NCBI GenBank assembly: GCA_037349495.1 | Contig: CP140208.1 | Location: 62,001-126,000, forward strand | Length of the DNA: 64,000 nucleotides | Direction of reading: 5' to 3' | Source of the DNA: Lotmaria passim | Taxonomy: Eukaryota > Euglenozoa > Kinetoplastea > Trypanosomatida > Trypanosomatidae | Shown: positions 50,865 through 61,245 of the stretch, in pieces | How positions within the stretch are numbered: position 1 is the stretch's first letter | Layout of the letters: every line of letters starts with the position of its first letter | The notes under the pieces: generated by a model | Told to the model about the DNA's origin: nothing | Seen by the model: the letters and a program-made list of their open reading frames with translations, nothing else | The model's database searches: none | Made by a program: the position numbers and the translations under genes

Positions 50865-53363
50865 ACGACCACGCGATGCCGCGACAATGCTTGTCCACGA
50901 AACTACTTGACAAAAAAAAGCCAGCAGAGAAAAAAAAAAAAGAAAAAGAAACGCGTTACAAATCCCTACGGCTTTTTCTACTGTTTCTGTGAGTGTGTGT
51001 ATGTGTGAGAGAGAGTAGTTCTTTGGAACAGCGAACACAATAGTAACAAAACAAAACAAATAACAATAAGAAAAAAAAAAAAGAAAGTATGAAAAAAAAA
51101 AAGGTCGAACGACAACGCGAGGGGGTGTCACGCTGTCAAGCGATGATCCCGTGTCAATTGTATAAATAAATAATAAAAAAACGACCGGATCGAAGAGAGA
51201 GAGAGAGAAATAAGGAGTGCCCAGCTCCGGATGCCGTGTGGAAAGAAAAAAAAAAGCACAAAAAAAAAACACACACAAACAAAATACAGATAATAAAAGA
51301 AGGTACCGTCCGGCCGAAGAAACCACACAAAACACACACAAAAAAAAAAGCGGTTTACTTTTTTTTTTTTTTTAACAGTGACAATTGTAATGACGATTAA
51401 GCCCTCTTTTTTTTTTTTTTGGAAAGTTTGTAAACAAAGATGACTTTTTTTTGCTGTTCACACGCACACAGACAATTCGTTTATACACGAATTCGGAAAT
51501 GGTGGAACGGAAAAGGTGAAGGGAACACAGAGTCGTTGGGGAAAAAAAAAAGGAGGAAGACAAAAATTAGGCGAACTAAGGAAGCTAAAGAAAAAGGAAG
51601 AGAAAAGAAGCTTGAAAACCAAAAAAAAAAAGGGGGAAATGGGTGCGAAGCACAGGAAAAACAATGAAATAACCAAAAAAAAAAAGGACTAACACAGCGA
51701 AATAAATAAATAAATAAATAAAGAGAGAGAGGGAATTGCCGCCTTTGCGGTTACAAGGCAATTCGGATATAATAGAGGTGTTTGCTTTTTTACGAATCAA
51801 TACCGAAGGGTGAGGAATACGAGGAGGTGTGGGAAGAGGAGGGGCAGGTAGCGATGATGAGCCGCCGTAACAGCCTTCACCTTGCTCTTCTTTTTGCTTT
51901 TGATTTGTTTTCCGGATTGCGCGCGTGTTTCAGTGAGTGTGTCTGTATATCCGTGTGTGCGTGTGTGTAAACTTGAGGAGCTTCACATCAACAAAGCAAA
52001 TATGAAAAAAAAAAAAACGTTCAGGTGTAGCGCAGAAGGGCAGAGAAAGAGAAACAAGAAAAAAAAAAAACACTGAAACACTCTTTCCGACTGCAGTCAA
52101 AACACCAACTAACAGGCACAACGTGAAAACGCACAGAATGAAAGTAGAAAACAAGAGGAAAAAGAGGGCGCCTACGTGTGTATGCGAGTCGATCAACTAA
52201 ATAAGAAAAACAAACGGTGAATGGAAAAAAAAAAAGGAGCTTGTGCAGAAAGGAAAAGTTGTGATTGGAAATTCGCCTCTTGTACTCCTCCCTCCGATGG
52301 ACGCTCAAAGAAAGGAGCACCGGTCGTTTCGCGTTTCGCCACAAGATTCTTCTTCTCGGATGCAGACGCTTGTGAACGCTGACGATGGAAGAAGTCGAGC
52401 AAAAAGAAAAAAAAGTTGTGGAGCAGCACCGCTGTCAGAAAGGCGTGTACATCGAGTCTACAAAAAAAAAAAAAGACGTTTGACAGAGGTGGGCGAATCA
52501 GAGAAGGACAAAAAAAAGAGAAACTAGAGACAAGCACACTAGAACCTGAAAGATACCTGCTTGTTATCACGATCAGGAAAAAAAAAAAGCGCTGCTAGTA
52601 ACTAGGTTTTTAAAGCCCGTCTCAAAAAAAAAAAAAAACAGCAGCGCTAACAAGACTCTTTTTTGTGTTTTTCTTTGTAGACTGTCTTAAGGTCTTTTGA
52701 ACCCCGTCTTTTATAGGCTTAGATGTGTGTTTGCGTAATATTTATTATGCAGATTTTTAAAGAACCTTTAGCGTTTCCGATTTACTCTGCGTGTTCTCCT
52801 CGTCTTCATCCACGGGAGAAAAGCAAAAAGAAAAAAAATTGGAAAGGGGGAAAAAAAAGAGGGCGGTGTTGTTTCAGTGAAAGCAAATAAGGAGAAAGAG
52901 AGAAAGTAAAGTAAATAAAGTGGACCATAAAGGGGGAAAGAAAGACAGCGTTCTTTTTTTTTTTTTTTTAAGAGCAGAAGCAACGCTGTAAATACAGCGA
53001 CGTCAGGAAAACGAAAAAAAAAAAACGCAACTCCAGCATGTGAGAGTCTTGCTTTCCAAGGGGAAGAAAGACGGAATTCACAGGTCTTTCCTTATCTATC
53101 TATATATAGATATAGATATGTAATATACGTATACGGCCTCTCTTAGCCCTTGAAGAATAACGGCCTTCATTCCATCTTTCAACTTTTTCTAGTCTACTCT
53201 GTTATCTAAAGTCCGACAGCAAACACGAAGAATGCAGAAAAAAAGCAGAGGGGTGGTGCAGCAGGGGTGGAGGGGGAGGGGGAGACGTAATTTCAAAAAA
53301 AAAAAAAAGAGAAAGAAAGAAAGAGACGAAGAAAAGCAGCTGCCTTGGTCAACACTCAAGATC
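50865..53363. other. 2.5-kb AT-rich spacer without genes
   Basis: This stretch holds A tracts of 9-14 bases, an AAAT run at 51700-51722, GA runs, and a TATC/TATA stretch at 53093-53120 including a 16-bp palindrome (53097-53112). No coding frame is convincing. It covers the kinase leader and the 3' UTR of the coiled-coil gene. Confidence 0.75.
50906..50948 (-). promoter_or_regulatory. Candidate trans-splice acceptor, kinase
   Basis: The coding strand shows two T-rich runs, the second ending TTTTTTTTGTCAAG. The leader would be 41 nt before the ATG at 50864, which supports that start over the longer frame. Confidence 0.55.
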
Positions 53364-55856
53364 TTAAGAGAAGAGATCAGCAAAGAGGTCGTCTGCGGCT
53401 CCCGACGCGGTCGGCATCAGCAGCGGCGCTCTACTACTACGACGACGCCCTCCACCTGTAATGACGGGCGCACCTTGCGGGGGCGGCAGGGCAGCAAGCC
53501 GTCTCGGCGACCCATCAGCACCGCGCACAGGCAGGGCAGAAACACTTCCCAACGTGGCAGACAGCTTGCGGACCACGGGTGAGGCAAGACCGGCGGCGGC
53601 GGGTCGCGGTGCGCGGGCGGCCAGTAAGGCAGCGTCCAGCGCACTTCGCGGCGTCTCGTTGGCCACACCGCTTGTGGCCGCTGCGCGTGGAGGGCGGCGC
53701 GGCAGCGCAGCCGTTTGACATATCAGTTGTCCAGTGTTGGTCTTGTCATTTTTGACGGTGTCCGCGATTGTGGACGTTGCGGTACAACGTCGCCGACTGA
53801 GCGGACGGCGGGGCGACGGCGACGGCGAAAGCGATGACAGCCGCACCTCTGACGCCGCCGGACTCTCCTCCGCTCGGCGGCTGTTGGTGTGAATATCTTT
53901 GGTGTTTCGGTTCCCCGCCGATCCGTTGGTGCAGCAACGGTGTGGAGCGTTGGTTGCTGCGGTGGCAGCCGCATCCGTGAGTGCGCTGTCGTGCATCAGT
54001 GAAAAACTGGAGTCGGACTCGCTCATCGTTGCCATGAAAGGCGACATCGCTGACGTGGCGTGAGCGTGCTTTGCTGCCTTCACCACAGGCGCTGGCAGAC
54101 TAAGTGCTGTAGCGGGTGGCTTCTTCGCGGTGGACGGTTTCAGCGACACGAGGCGGTACGCCGTGCGCGGAGCGTGCGACGCGGTGATAGACGAGGACGG
54201 CGGCGACACGGAGGCGGAGGAGGCGCGACGACGCCGCTCCCCAACACCTACACCTCCACCTCCGACACTGTCTGTCTGGGGAGCCGTCAGCGTCAGTGCA
54301 TCCACGACTTCCAGTGCGGCCCGCTGACGTCGCGTGGCGACTGGCGTGCGCGCCGCTGGTGCTGCCGCTGTCGCCGCGCTGAATCCTGACCGGTCAGCAC
54401 CGCCGCGGGATTGCCTTCCGGATGGCGGCCGACGTGTTCTTGACGCCTTCTGTGCGCGCTTTGCTTCTGGTGGTGATGCGTGACTCCTCTGAGTTGCGGT
54501 GCGTGCTGCTGCTGCTGCTGCTGCTGCTACGGCGGCGGCCACCTTCTCTCGCGCACCGCACGCATCACGCACCACCTGCGCATGCACGAGTCGCCACTCA
54601 TCCTCCTCGAGGTCCACTGCCGCCCTGCGCAGCTGAGCCTCGAGGCGGAAAAGCGCCTCCCGTTCCTCGTGCTGGGCCGCCGCTGCACGTGCGCGCTGCC
54701 GGTTCCGCAGTCGATCGGCGTGTTGGCTACGCAGCAGCGCCAGAGCCTGTTCCGCCGCCACGCGCTCTGCTCGCTGCGCCGCCTGCTGCTTCGCACAACG
54801 CCGACGGAGGCCCTCGCATAGTGTCCACGCCACGTCCACCGCCAAAATCCGCAGCAGAGCCACTTTGCCGTGTTGTCGCGCTGCTGCCGTCTCTTCGGTG
54901 ATGCGACACACACCCTCTCGGACGGCGGCAGACGTCGCATCGACTTCCGCGAGCGCTGCGACGAGGTGTTGCTGCTTCTGCACGAGTGCGGTGCGAACTT
55001 CTGCGTGCGCCTCCCGCTGACACAACAGCGCTCGTGTGCGTGCCGCCAAGGCGTGCGTTGCCTCCTCAGCTTTCGCCTCCCACGTAATTCGCTCTTGCGC
55101 CGCGGCGTCGACCTGCGAAGCCAGCGCCACAACACCTGTTTGCGCCGCCGCACATCGTACCGCCAGACTCTCGCTGTAGACGTCAAGGAGGGCTGCTTGG
55201 GCCTGGAGGAGGTACTGCGTTTGTGTGATGTGCTGCCGCTCGGCTGCCAGCGGTCCCGCGCACTCCGCCTGCGCCGCCGTCGCCGCCTGCAACGCTGCCT
55301 CTCGCGTCTGCTGCGCAGCGAGCAGTCGCTCCTGGAGACGCTGGGAAAGCCAGTTCATGTGGTTCTTGTGCCACTGTGCTATTTCATCACCGCAGCGGGC
55401 GAAGCGGCGCATCTGTCCACGCAGCTGAAGCAGCCGCCAGATGGACGTCAGCACACGCTGCAACGCCCTCGCACTTCTGCTTAGCTTCTTCTGCAGCTGC
55501 AGGGCTTGGATGATCAACACGATCTGAGCCGGGTGGCCGGACCAATTCCGCACACCGTCCTGCAGCCGTTCTAGCGTCGTCTTCTGCGTCTTCTGCGCCT
55601 CGGTGCTGCAGCACTGTAGCGCGGCAAGTTGGAGGGCGTGTTGGGTGAGTTGCTCCGCCAGCTGCGCGTTCTCACGACGCAGGTCAACGACATCGCGCGT
55701 ACGACGCTGCACGTCTGCAGTCCGCTGCTTCAGCGCAACCATGACGGCGCGTCGTCGCCGCTCGCGCTCCAGCAGCTGCCGCTCCAGTCGCTCGTAGTGG
55801 GAAGACTGCACCGCCTTCTGCTGGAGCAGGTCATCTGTGCACTGCAGTAGCGACAT
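53364..55856 (-). CDS. Coiled-coil protein of unknown function
   Basis: This 830-aa protein was not recognised. Residues 1 to about 470 are rich in Arg, Gln, Glu, Ala and Leu with heptad-like spacing, consistent with long coiled coils and no membrane segment. A stretch at about 105-160 (WSGHPAQIVLIIQALQ and following) is less charged and could be a small folded part. Residues beyond about 470 are Ser/Pro/Arg/Ala-rich and probably disordered, and the chain ends with the hydrophobic/acidic DDLFADLFS. Such proteins in trypanosomatids are often cytoskeletal, flagellar or basal-body components, but nothing here proves that. The ATG at 55856 follows a clear splice signal; the longer frame to 56003 crosses it. 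Confidence 0.85.
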   Translation of the reverse strand: MSLLQCTDDLLQQKAVQSSHYERLERQLLERERRRRAVMVALKQRTADVQRRTRDVVDLRRENAQLAEQLTQHALQLAALQCCSTEAQKTQKTTLERLQDGVRNWSGHPAQIVLIIQALQLQKKLSRSARALQRVLTSIWRLLQLRGQMRRFARCGDEIAQWHKNHMNWLSQRLQERLLAAQQTREAALQAATAAQAECAGPLAAERQHITQTQYLLQAQAALLDVYSESLAVRCAAAQTGVVALASQVDAAAQERITWEAKAEEATHALAARTRALLCQREAHAEVRTALVQKQQHLVAALAEVDATSAAVREGVCRITEETAAARQHGKVALLRILAVDVAWTLCEGLRRRCAKQQAAQRAERVAAEQALALLRSQHADRLRNRQRARAAAAQHEEREALFRLEAQLRRAAVDLEEDEWRLVHAQVVRDACGAREKVAAAVAAAAAAAARTATQRSHASPPEAKRAQKASRTRRPPSGRQSRGGADRSGFSAATAAAPAARTPVATRRQRAALEVVDALTLTAPQTDSVGGGGVGVGERRRRASSASVSPPSSSITASHAPRTAYRLVSLKPSTAKKPPATALSLPAPVVKAAKHAHATSAMSPFMATMSESDSSFSLMHDSALTDAAATAATNAPHRCCTNGSAGNRNTKDIHTNSRRAEESPAASEVRLSSLSPSPSPRRPLSRRRCTATSTIADTVKNDKTNTGQLICQTAALPRRPPRAAATSGVANETPRSALDAALLAARAPRPAAAGLASPVVRKLSATLGSVSALPVRGADGSPRRLAALPPPQGAPVITGGGRRRSSRAPLLMPTASGAADDLFADLFS

Positions 55857-56516
55857 CCTGGAACGCGGTTGTAAAACTCTGATACGGAGAGAAGAAAAAA
55901 AAAAAAAAGAACACGTTAGAACTCTCTGAAATACAAGATGAGCGTCGAGAGGTAAGAAACGTGAAATGATGTCTGACCGCTTGTGTATGCCGAAGCTCCA
56001 CAAGGTCTGCAGTTAAACGAAAAAAAAAAAAAAAGAAGGAAGAGAAAGTGGCCATTTCAGTATCCAAAGAGAATAGGAGAAAGGAACATGGTACGTGAGA
56101 AGTTCCGACGTTGACCAGTAGCTTTAAATAGCATCATAGAAAAAAAAAAAAAAACTCGAGAAGCCGAGATGAAAGGAGGCTACAAAGCGGAAAGCAGTGT
56201 GTGTGTGTGTGTGTGTGTGTCCAGTTCAACTGCATATACCCTAAGAGAAGCAGTGTCACGTGCGTTGTTGACTCTCAGAAATGTTCAAACATATACCTCA
56301 AAAAAAAAAAAAGGACTTCAAAAACCGTCTAGCAATATCCTTTCTTCTTTTTTTGTTGTTGTTATTGTTGATGCTCCGGAAATTGAATGGGTGAAAAAGC
56401 AATGCTTGTGTGTACATCGAGTTCGTGAAAACAAACAAACAAAAAACAGCAAACAGAACAAAAAAAAAAAACGGCAAAAGGAGGAGTGAAAAAAAAAAAA
56501 TAAGGTCGAGCAAACG
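55857..56516. other. Spacer, no gene
   Basis: This 0.66-kb stretch has A tracts near 55895-55910, 56020-56034 and 56141-56154, a GT run at 56200-56221, and no gene. Confidence 0.75.
55879..55913 (-). promoter_or_regulatory. Candidate trans-splice acceptor, coiled-coil gene
   Basis: The coding strand reads T15, CTTCTCTCC, then GTATCAG. This leaves a 22-nt leader before the ATG at 55856. Confidence 0.55.
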
Positions 56517-58370
56517 TCAGCATCTGCACGGTAGCTGTCGTTCCAACACATGCTGATACTGCCACTCCAAGTCCGCGAGAAGAGCGGCATCCGTCGCGTA
56601 GACAGCGCTCAGCCACTCGCCCGTCAAGGACGTTACCTTCAGCGAAAGGGACTCAGTTGCTGCCGCTGGAGGAGGGATGCTGTCGTTCCCGTCGTCGTCG
56701 CTGCTGCTGCCGTTGCAGCGCTCGTTGAAGCGAGAGCTCACCGCAGAATGGCTGCGGGTTGTGTCTGGCCGGCTGTACAGCCCATTCCGCCACCACGCAT
56801 CCCACAGCGCCACCGTCTTCGAGGCCGGCAGCAGCGTTAACGCAGGCAACAGCTTCGCCTCCACCTCGCCCGCAGCCCGTGGTGCAACCTCGGCATTGTG
56901 GGGCAGCACCACGCAAATCAATCCGCTGCTGCTGCTGGTGCTACCACCTGTCTGCTGCTCGTGCCCGTACAGCCGTGTCGTCTTCAGTGCCTCCGCGAAG
57001 CTAGTCCGCACGTAGGCCTGCAGCACACGCCAGATGTCCAAAAAGCCGTCGAGGGAAGGAGCAGTGGCGACGTCGCGCCCCGCTGTAAAGTCAGTCAGAC
57101 GCGGCGCGGCGAGACTCGTCAGCACCGTTTGAGGGCCTCCATTGCCATCCACAACACCACACAGCCCACTCCGTGTGTTCATGTCGTCGTCACTGACTGC
57201 GCGGCGTTCGGTAGGGCACCAGGTTCCGCCACCCGTGATCCGCACAGCGTGGCTGTCGTTGCTGCCGTTCGCCGCCATTGCGCCCGTCAGTTTCTTCTGC
57301 TCCAGCACCGCAGGCCGCAGAAAGGAGATGTTGGACCGCATGTCCTGCACACGTGCCTCCCTGTAGCGATCCATCGCGTCCTGGTAGCACAGCGCCACGT
57401 GCTCCAGCGAAGGTGATGGAGGCAAAGCAGGAGGAGAGCCTGTTGCCGCCTCACCCGCGAGCTGACCACCTCGGCCTCCTTCCACAGCCTCGTCGGCAAC
57501 GATCCCGTCGTGAGGGTAAACCCGCGTGAGCAGCGTCAGCTCTGGTGTGCGCCGAAACGTCAGAGCAACTTTACGGGGCGGCACGCCCGCCATGCACGAC
57601 ACCAGCACCGCAGTGGGCTGCAGCACCGCAGGCGAGGTTGACGACAACGACGACGACAGCAGCGCAGAACTATTCAATGCCGTGGTACCTCTCTTACGGC
57701 TGTTGCTGCTGTCGTTGGGGGGCGCCGTGTCCACCTCCGGCGCTGTCGTGGTGGGTGCGACGGTCAAGTCACGCACCGCCTCCTGAAACAGCGCCGGTGG
57801 ACACATCAGCAGCACCACGTCGCTGCTCCCCACCGCTGATTGGCCGCGGTGGCGCCGCAGACAGTGGACACCGCGTTGGGCGAACCGCGCAAGCCGCTCC
57901 GGCTGTCTGGTCACGACAGTCAAATGCGACGGGTGGACGAGGAAGGGAGCGGCGGCGTGGCGCGGCTCGCACAGGAGACGCAGCAACAGCTTGCAGCACG
58001 TACCGCCGCCCACGATGGTGACGGACAGGTCCAGCGAGTCGGAGGGCGCAATGGCCGGGAGATCCACCGGTACATCCGTCGCCTCCGCCTCTGTAAAGCC
58101 ACCTGCGGCCTCACTTGACTGCGTTCTGCACTGTGTGGGCGACGGGGCGCCTCGGGCGGCCTGCCAGCGAGCGAGGTGGGCAAACGCGGCGTCCCTCTCA
58201 TGCAAGAGGGCCTTCACCACGGAGACGGCGTAGATCACGTAGAAGCTCTGCTCCGCCACCACGTAATACACAAACGGCACGGTGTGTGCGGCGCGCTGTA
58301 GTGTCGCATCGACGCATCCACACTCGCCAAGCACCGTCTGCAGCAGGAGAGCCCCGTCAGCAGCGTGCAT
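56517..58370 (-). CDS. NOXRED1/P5C-reductase-like NADP-binding protein
   Basis: This 617-aa protein has an N-terminal Rossmann unit: VTIVGGGTCCKLLLRLL (117-133), a beta2 strand with basic residues for NADP (TVVTRQPERLARF), and SSDVVLLMCPP (182-192) as the typical beta4 turn. This order, and the later VLVSCMAGVPPRKVAL segment, resemble the P5C-reductase/F420-NADP oxidoreductase fold and especially animal NOXRED1. It is much longer than P5C reductase (about 270 aa), with Ser/Thr/Pro-rich inserts and a long C-terminal region. It lacks a recognisable P5CR dimerisation motif, so proline synthesis should not be assumed. The glycine motif is GGGTCC rather than GxGxxG, so cofactor binding may be altered. 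ATG at 58370; an upstream TTG at 58376 was rejected. Confidence 0.5.
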   Translation of the reverse strand: MHAADGALLLQTVLGECGCVDATLQRAAHTVPFVYYVVAEQSFYVIYAVSVVKALLHERDAAFAHLARWQAARGAPSPTQCRTQSSEAAGGFTEAEATDVPVDLPAIAPSDSLDLSVTIVGGGTCCKLLLRLLCEPRHAAAPFLVHPSHLTVVTRQPERLARFAQRGVHCLRRHRGQSAVGSSDVVLLMCPPALFQEAVRDLTVAPTTTAPEVDTAPPNDSSNSRKRGTTALNSSALLSSSLSSTSPAVLQPTAVLVSCMAGVPPRKVALTFRRTPELTLLTRVYPHDGIVADEAVEGGRGGQLAGEAATGSPPALPPSPSLEHVALCYQDAMDRYREARVQDMRSNISFLRPAVLEQKKLTGAMAANGSNDSHAVRITGGGTWCPTERRAVSDDDMNTRSGLCGVVDGNGGPQTVLTSLAAPRLTDFTAGRDVATAPSLDGFLDIWRVLQAYVRTSFAEALKTTRLYGHEQQTGGSTSSSSGLICVVLPHNAEVAPRAAGEVEAKLLPALTLLPASKTVALWDAWWRNGLYSRPDTTRSHSAVSSRFNERCNGSSSDDDGNDSIPPPAAATESLSLKVTSLTGEWLSAVYATDAALLADLEWQYQHVLERQLPCRC

Positions 58371-59262
58371 GGTCAATGCCCTCTCCGGTTTTTCTTTTTA
58401 TGTGGGTCTTCCCTAGCCTGCTTTTGAGGCTCCGGGAAGAGTGCATACATACACATCATGCGTTGAAATGGGAGCACAGGTCAAGTGCTCGTACGGAAAA
58501 AAAAAAAACAAGAAAAAAAGTGAGTGGAGAATAAGGCAGAAAAGGGAGATAAAGGGCGGAGGCGGAGGTGCGGTATAGTACTTTTTTTCTTGCTTGTGTG
58601 TTCGTTTTTATCGAAATATCGAACGCCATGAGAAGCACAAGAAGCTGAAACACAGGTGAGAGCACCATGAAGTGGCAACAGTGCTTATAAGAGTGTTGCA
58701 GCGAGCCAACCCTGTCACCGCTCGAAAGCAAAGCTCATCCGTTGAGTCTGGCAAAACAACAACGCAGAGAAGTTGTGCGACTCCGGTGTCGCTCATTTCA
58801 AGCACAAGTCACTCTAAACACAGTTTTCAGGTTTATTTTTCTCATTTTTGAAGTAGATGTCGAGGTTGACAAATAAAAATAACAATAAGAAAAAAACACG
58901 CAATCAACGATTGGTGTTCACCGTTCATCAGACCATGTTGGAGCTGCCTTCGACAAGTCAAGGAAAAAAGACAAAGCAAGTAAGCCAAACCGTGAAACGA
59001 AAGAACAGCGAGAAGTAGGAAGAAAAAAAAAAAGAGAAAGAGAGAAGACGCTAAACAGACTCTACCGTCAAGTACACTCCAAAGAAAATAGAAGAAAGAA
59101 AGAAAAAAAAAAGGAAAGCTAAACCCACACACTCTCACAGGTGCAGGTAATGCAGAGGAAGGTCCTCTGTAGCCTGCTAACTTGTCCTCTTTCTTCTTCT
59201 TTTTTTTTTTTCATCGTTTCTCTCTTTTCCTTTTTTTTTTTCGTGTCTCGTTCATTCGCTCT
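58371..59262. other. Spacer, no gene
   Basis: This stretch is mixed sequence with A tracts near 58497-58509, 59022-59032 and 59102-59112, and T tracts near 59201-59211 and 59231-59242 just downstream of the eS31 stop. No coding frame is credible. Confidence 0.75.
58488..58520 (-). promoter_or_regulatory. Candidate trans-splice acceptor, NOXRED1-like gene
   Basis: The coding strand has TTTTTTTCTTG, T12 and then CCGTACGAG. The leader would be 117 nt before the ATG at 58370. Confidence 0.45.
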
Positions 59263-59721
59263 TTATTTGCCCTCCGACTTGTAGGTGAGGTGGCACTTGC
59301 CGCAGTACTGGCGGTCCTTGTGCTGGGCCATGTACACGCCGGCGCCGCACTGCGGGTGCGGGCAGTCCTGGCGCGTGCGCTCAACCTTGTAGGAGCCGTC
59401 GTCGTTCTCCGTCACCTTGAAGTACTTGAGCGCGCGCATCTTCTCCAGCTTGTGGCGGTGCGTCGGCTTCTTCGGCTTCGTGAAGACGCGCTTCTTCTTC
59501 TTCTTGCCCTTACCACCCTCCACCGGGACCACCACGTCGATGGTGGATTCGGCAGCGAGCTGGTAGGAGGCGAGCGTCTCCTCCTCGGCGAGGCACATGC
59601 CCGCGAAGAAGAGGTTGCCCTCCGTTACGTTGGCCTGCGCCTTGACGGCGGCGACGGTGTCCGCAGCGGACACGCGCACAGCCACGGTGCGGCCAGCGGC
59701 GTTCTTGATGAAGATCTGCAT
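59263..59721 (-). CDS. RPS27A: Ubiquitin-like / ribosomal protein eS31 (S27a) fusion
   Basis: This 152-aa protein fuses a ubiquitin-like N-terminus to the small-subunit ribosomal protein eS31. Residues 1-70 start MQIFIK and keep the ubiquitin layout but are strongly diverged: about six residues shorter, ending VPVEGG instead of LRLRGG. The residues aligned by eye to Lys48 and Lys63 are not lysine. Residues 71-152 are eS31: a lysine-rich linker, [10 protein letters not shown], and a zinc ribbon with Cys120, Cys125, Cys140 and Cys143. In other eukaryotes the ubiquitin is cleaved off after Gly-Gly; with this divergence the moiety is unlikely to serve as free ubiquitin and cleavage is uncertain. 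ATG at 59721 with a very short predicted leader. Confidence 0.95.
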   Translation of the reverse strand: MQIFIKNAAGRTVAVRVSAADTVAAVKAQANVTEGNLFFAGMCLAEEETLASYQLAAESTIDVVVPVEGGKGKKKKKRVFTKPKKPTHRHKLEKMRALKYFKVTENDDGSYKVERTRQDCPHPQCGAGVYMAQHKDRQYCGKCHLTYKSEGK

Positions 59722-60587
59722 GATCCAACTTAGGCTGGCGGGAGTTGTGAAAATACAAAAAGAAAAAAAAAGATGTGTGTGCGTGTATGAGGCACGTAAA
59801 GTTGACGAACCGAAAAAAAAAGGGCAAAGAAAACACGAAGATGGTACAAATACAAGGCAGCATGATAGAAGAGCGACAGAGAGAGAGGCATGGCTAATCC
59901 AAACAACAACAACAACAAAAAAAAGAAAGTTTCGGTGAAGCAGTGCTTTTCATCTCCCTGTTCGTACTGATGGGCCTCATAAAACCCAGCTTGCAGGTTT
60001 TCTTTTTCACTACGTGCACGTCATCGAACGTGGTGCACATCTATGCAGCGCCTTCCTTATTGAATCGGTGTACACTCAACACTGTTGCTCGGAGAAAGAA
60101 AGAAGTACGCGAGACATGAGTACGACATCGGATAATCTTCGCCTTTCATTTTCTTTTTTTCAGGGGAAACAGAAAACAAAAGGAAAAAAAAAACAGAAAA
60201 TACGATGAAATGCGCACAAAAGCACGGCTACAACACCCACAGCGAGCAGCTGCAACACCTCGTTTTTTTTTTTTTTGTTGTTGTTGTTGTTCTTCTTTCC
60301 TTTTTGCTTCCCGCAGCCTCACTCAGAAATGAAGAGCATTATGAAAGAAAAAAAGAAAAACAACCGAAACAACGGAACTTCCAAAACAGGCAAAAAAAAA
60401 AAAAATACCCCGGCACAGCGACAGCAACAACGAAAATGAAAACAAAAAAAAAAAGAGCTTCTACGACGATGTTCTAACGGTGATAAAAAAAAAAAAAAGA
60501 AGGAAACAAATAGAACGGATGAAATAGCCAGTCATGATAAACAAACAGACAAACAAAAAAAAAAAAACAAAGGAACTTCTCTAACTC
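59722..60587. other. Spacer, no gene
   Basis: This 0.87-kb stretch contains A tracts, a (TTG)5 run after a T tract near 60263-60290, and mixed sequence. No coding frame is credible. Confidence 0.75.
59735..59774 (-). promoter_or_regulatory. Candidate trans-splice acceptor, eS31 fusion
   Basis: The coding strand reads CTTTTTTTTTCTTTTTG, TATTTTC, then CCCGCCAG. The leader would be 13 nt before the ATG at 59721. Confidence 0.55.
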
Positions 60588-61160
60588 TTACATGTCCCTC
60601 CACAACGTCACAGCGCCGTTGCGACGGAACACGTTGGCCACGTCCGCACTGCCCGCCGAGGAGCAGGCGGCGATGGGCAGCACCACATAATACGCCATGG
60701 GCAAGAAGTTCACCACGCCCCCGCTCGTCATCCTACCCATCACCATCACCACATGGTTCGGCGTGGCGTCAAAGGCAGGGGCACTGCCCTTCTGCATCGC
60801 CGAGCAGCTGCCGTAGAAGTCGCAGGAGTGGCCGTACAATTCATACGTGACGCTCGAGCTCATGGTGACGGGCTGCACTGTCAGCGCCACGGTGGACACC
60901 GTCAGCTGGTAAGGCGTGGTGGCGGACGCGTAGGCGACAGTGGCACCGGTCGCTGTCGCGTTCTGGCAGGTCCAGACGTACGCCGTTGGCCGTGCCACGG
61001 CATCCTTGTAGAACATACTGAAACCCGACCCTGCCTCCTCCATAATCGACTGGTACTGCTCGATGAAGGTCTGCAAAGTGGCGTGGGACGGCGTGCCGGA
61101 GAGCAGCAGCAGCAGCGCAGCTACCGCCGCCGCTACGAGCAGACGAGGTGCAGCACGCAT
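60588..61160 (-). CDS. Small secreted protein, NTF2-like (paralogue A)
   Basis: This 190-aa protein has a clear signal peptide (Arg then a Val/Ala/Leu core at 8-21, likely cleaved after SHA at 27). The mature part starts with a helix FIEQYQSIMEE, then GSGFSMFYKDAV, and later NHVVMVMGRMTSGG, NFLPMAYYVVL and ADVANVFRR. The order helix, F-Y-x-D, late beta strands and N-x-F-R resembles the NTF2/SnoaL cone fold; this is an inference from pattern, not a match I could test. At least four cysteines could form disulfides. It is homologous to the next gene upstream (62506-63111), sharing the late block N-[FV]-LPMA-x-Y. Start ATG at 61160; the frame to 61394 crosses the splice signal. Function unknown. 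Confidence 0.8.
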   Translation of the reverse strand: MRAAPRLLVAAAVAALLLLLSGTPSHATLQTFIEQYQSIMEEAGSGFSMFYKDAVARPTAYVWTCQNATATGATVAYASATTPYQLTVSTVALTVQPVTMSSSVTYELYGHSCDFYGSCSAMQKGSAPAFDATPNHVVMVMGRMTSGGVVNFLPMAYYVVLPIAACSSAGSADVANVFRRNGAVTLWRDM

Positions 61161-61213
61161 CGCAGTAGATGTACGTGCTTTTTTTTTTTTTGCTCTCTCT
61201 CTCTCTCTCTTTT

Positions 61214-61245
61214 CTGGAGAAAAAAAAAAAGAAAAGGAAAAGTCC
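61214..61245 (-). promoter_or_regulatory. Candidate trans-splice acceptor, secreted protein A
   Basis: The coding strand reads CTTTTCCTTTTC, T11, then CTCCAG. The leader would be 53 nt and itself contains a GA run and an A12 tract before the ATG at 61160. Confidence 0.55.

Noticed and set aside
53097-53112. 16-bp AT palindrome TATCTATATATAGATA
   Set aside because: It is part of a TATC/TATA microsatellite where such symmetry arises by chance; listed only within the spacer description.
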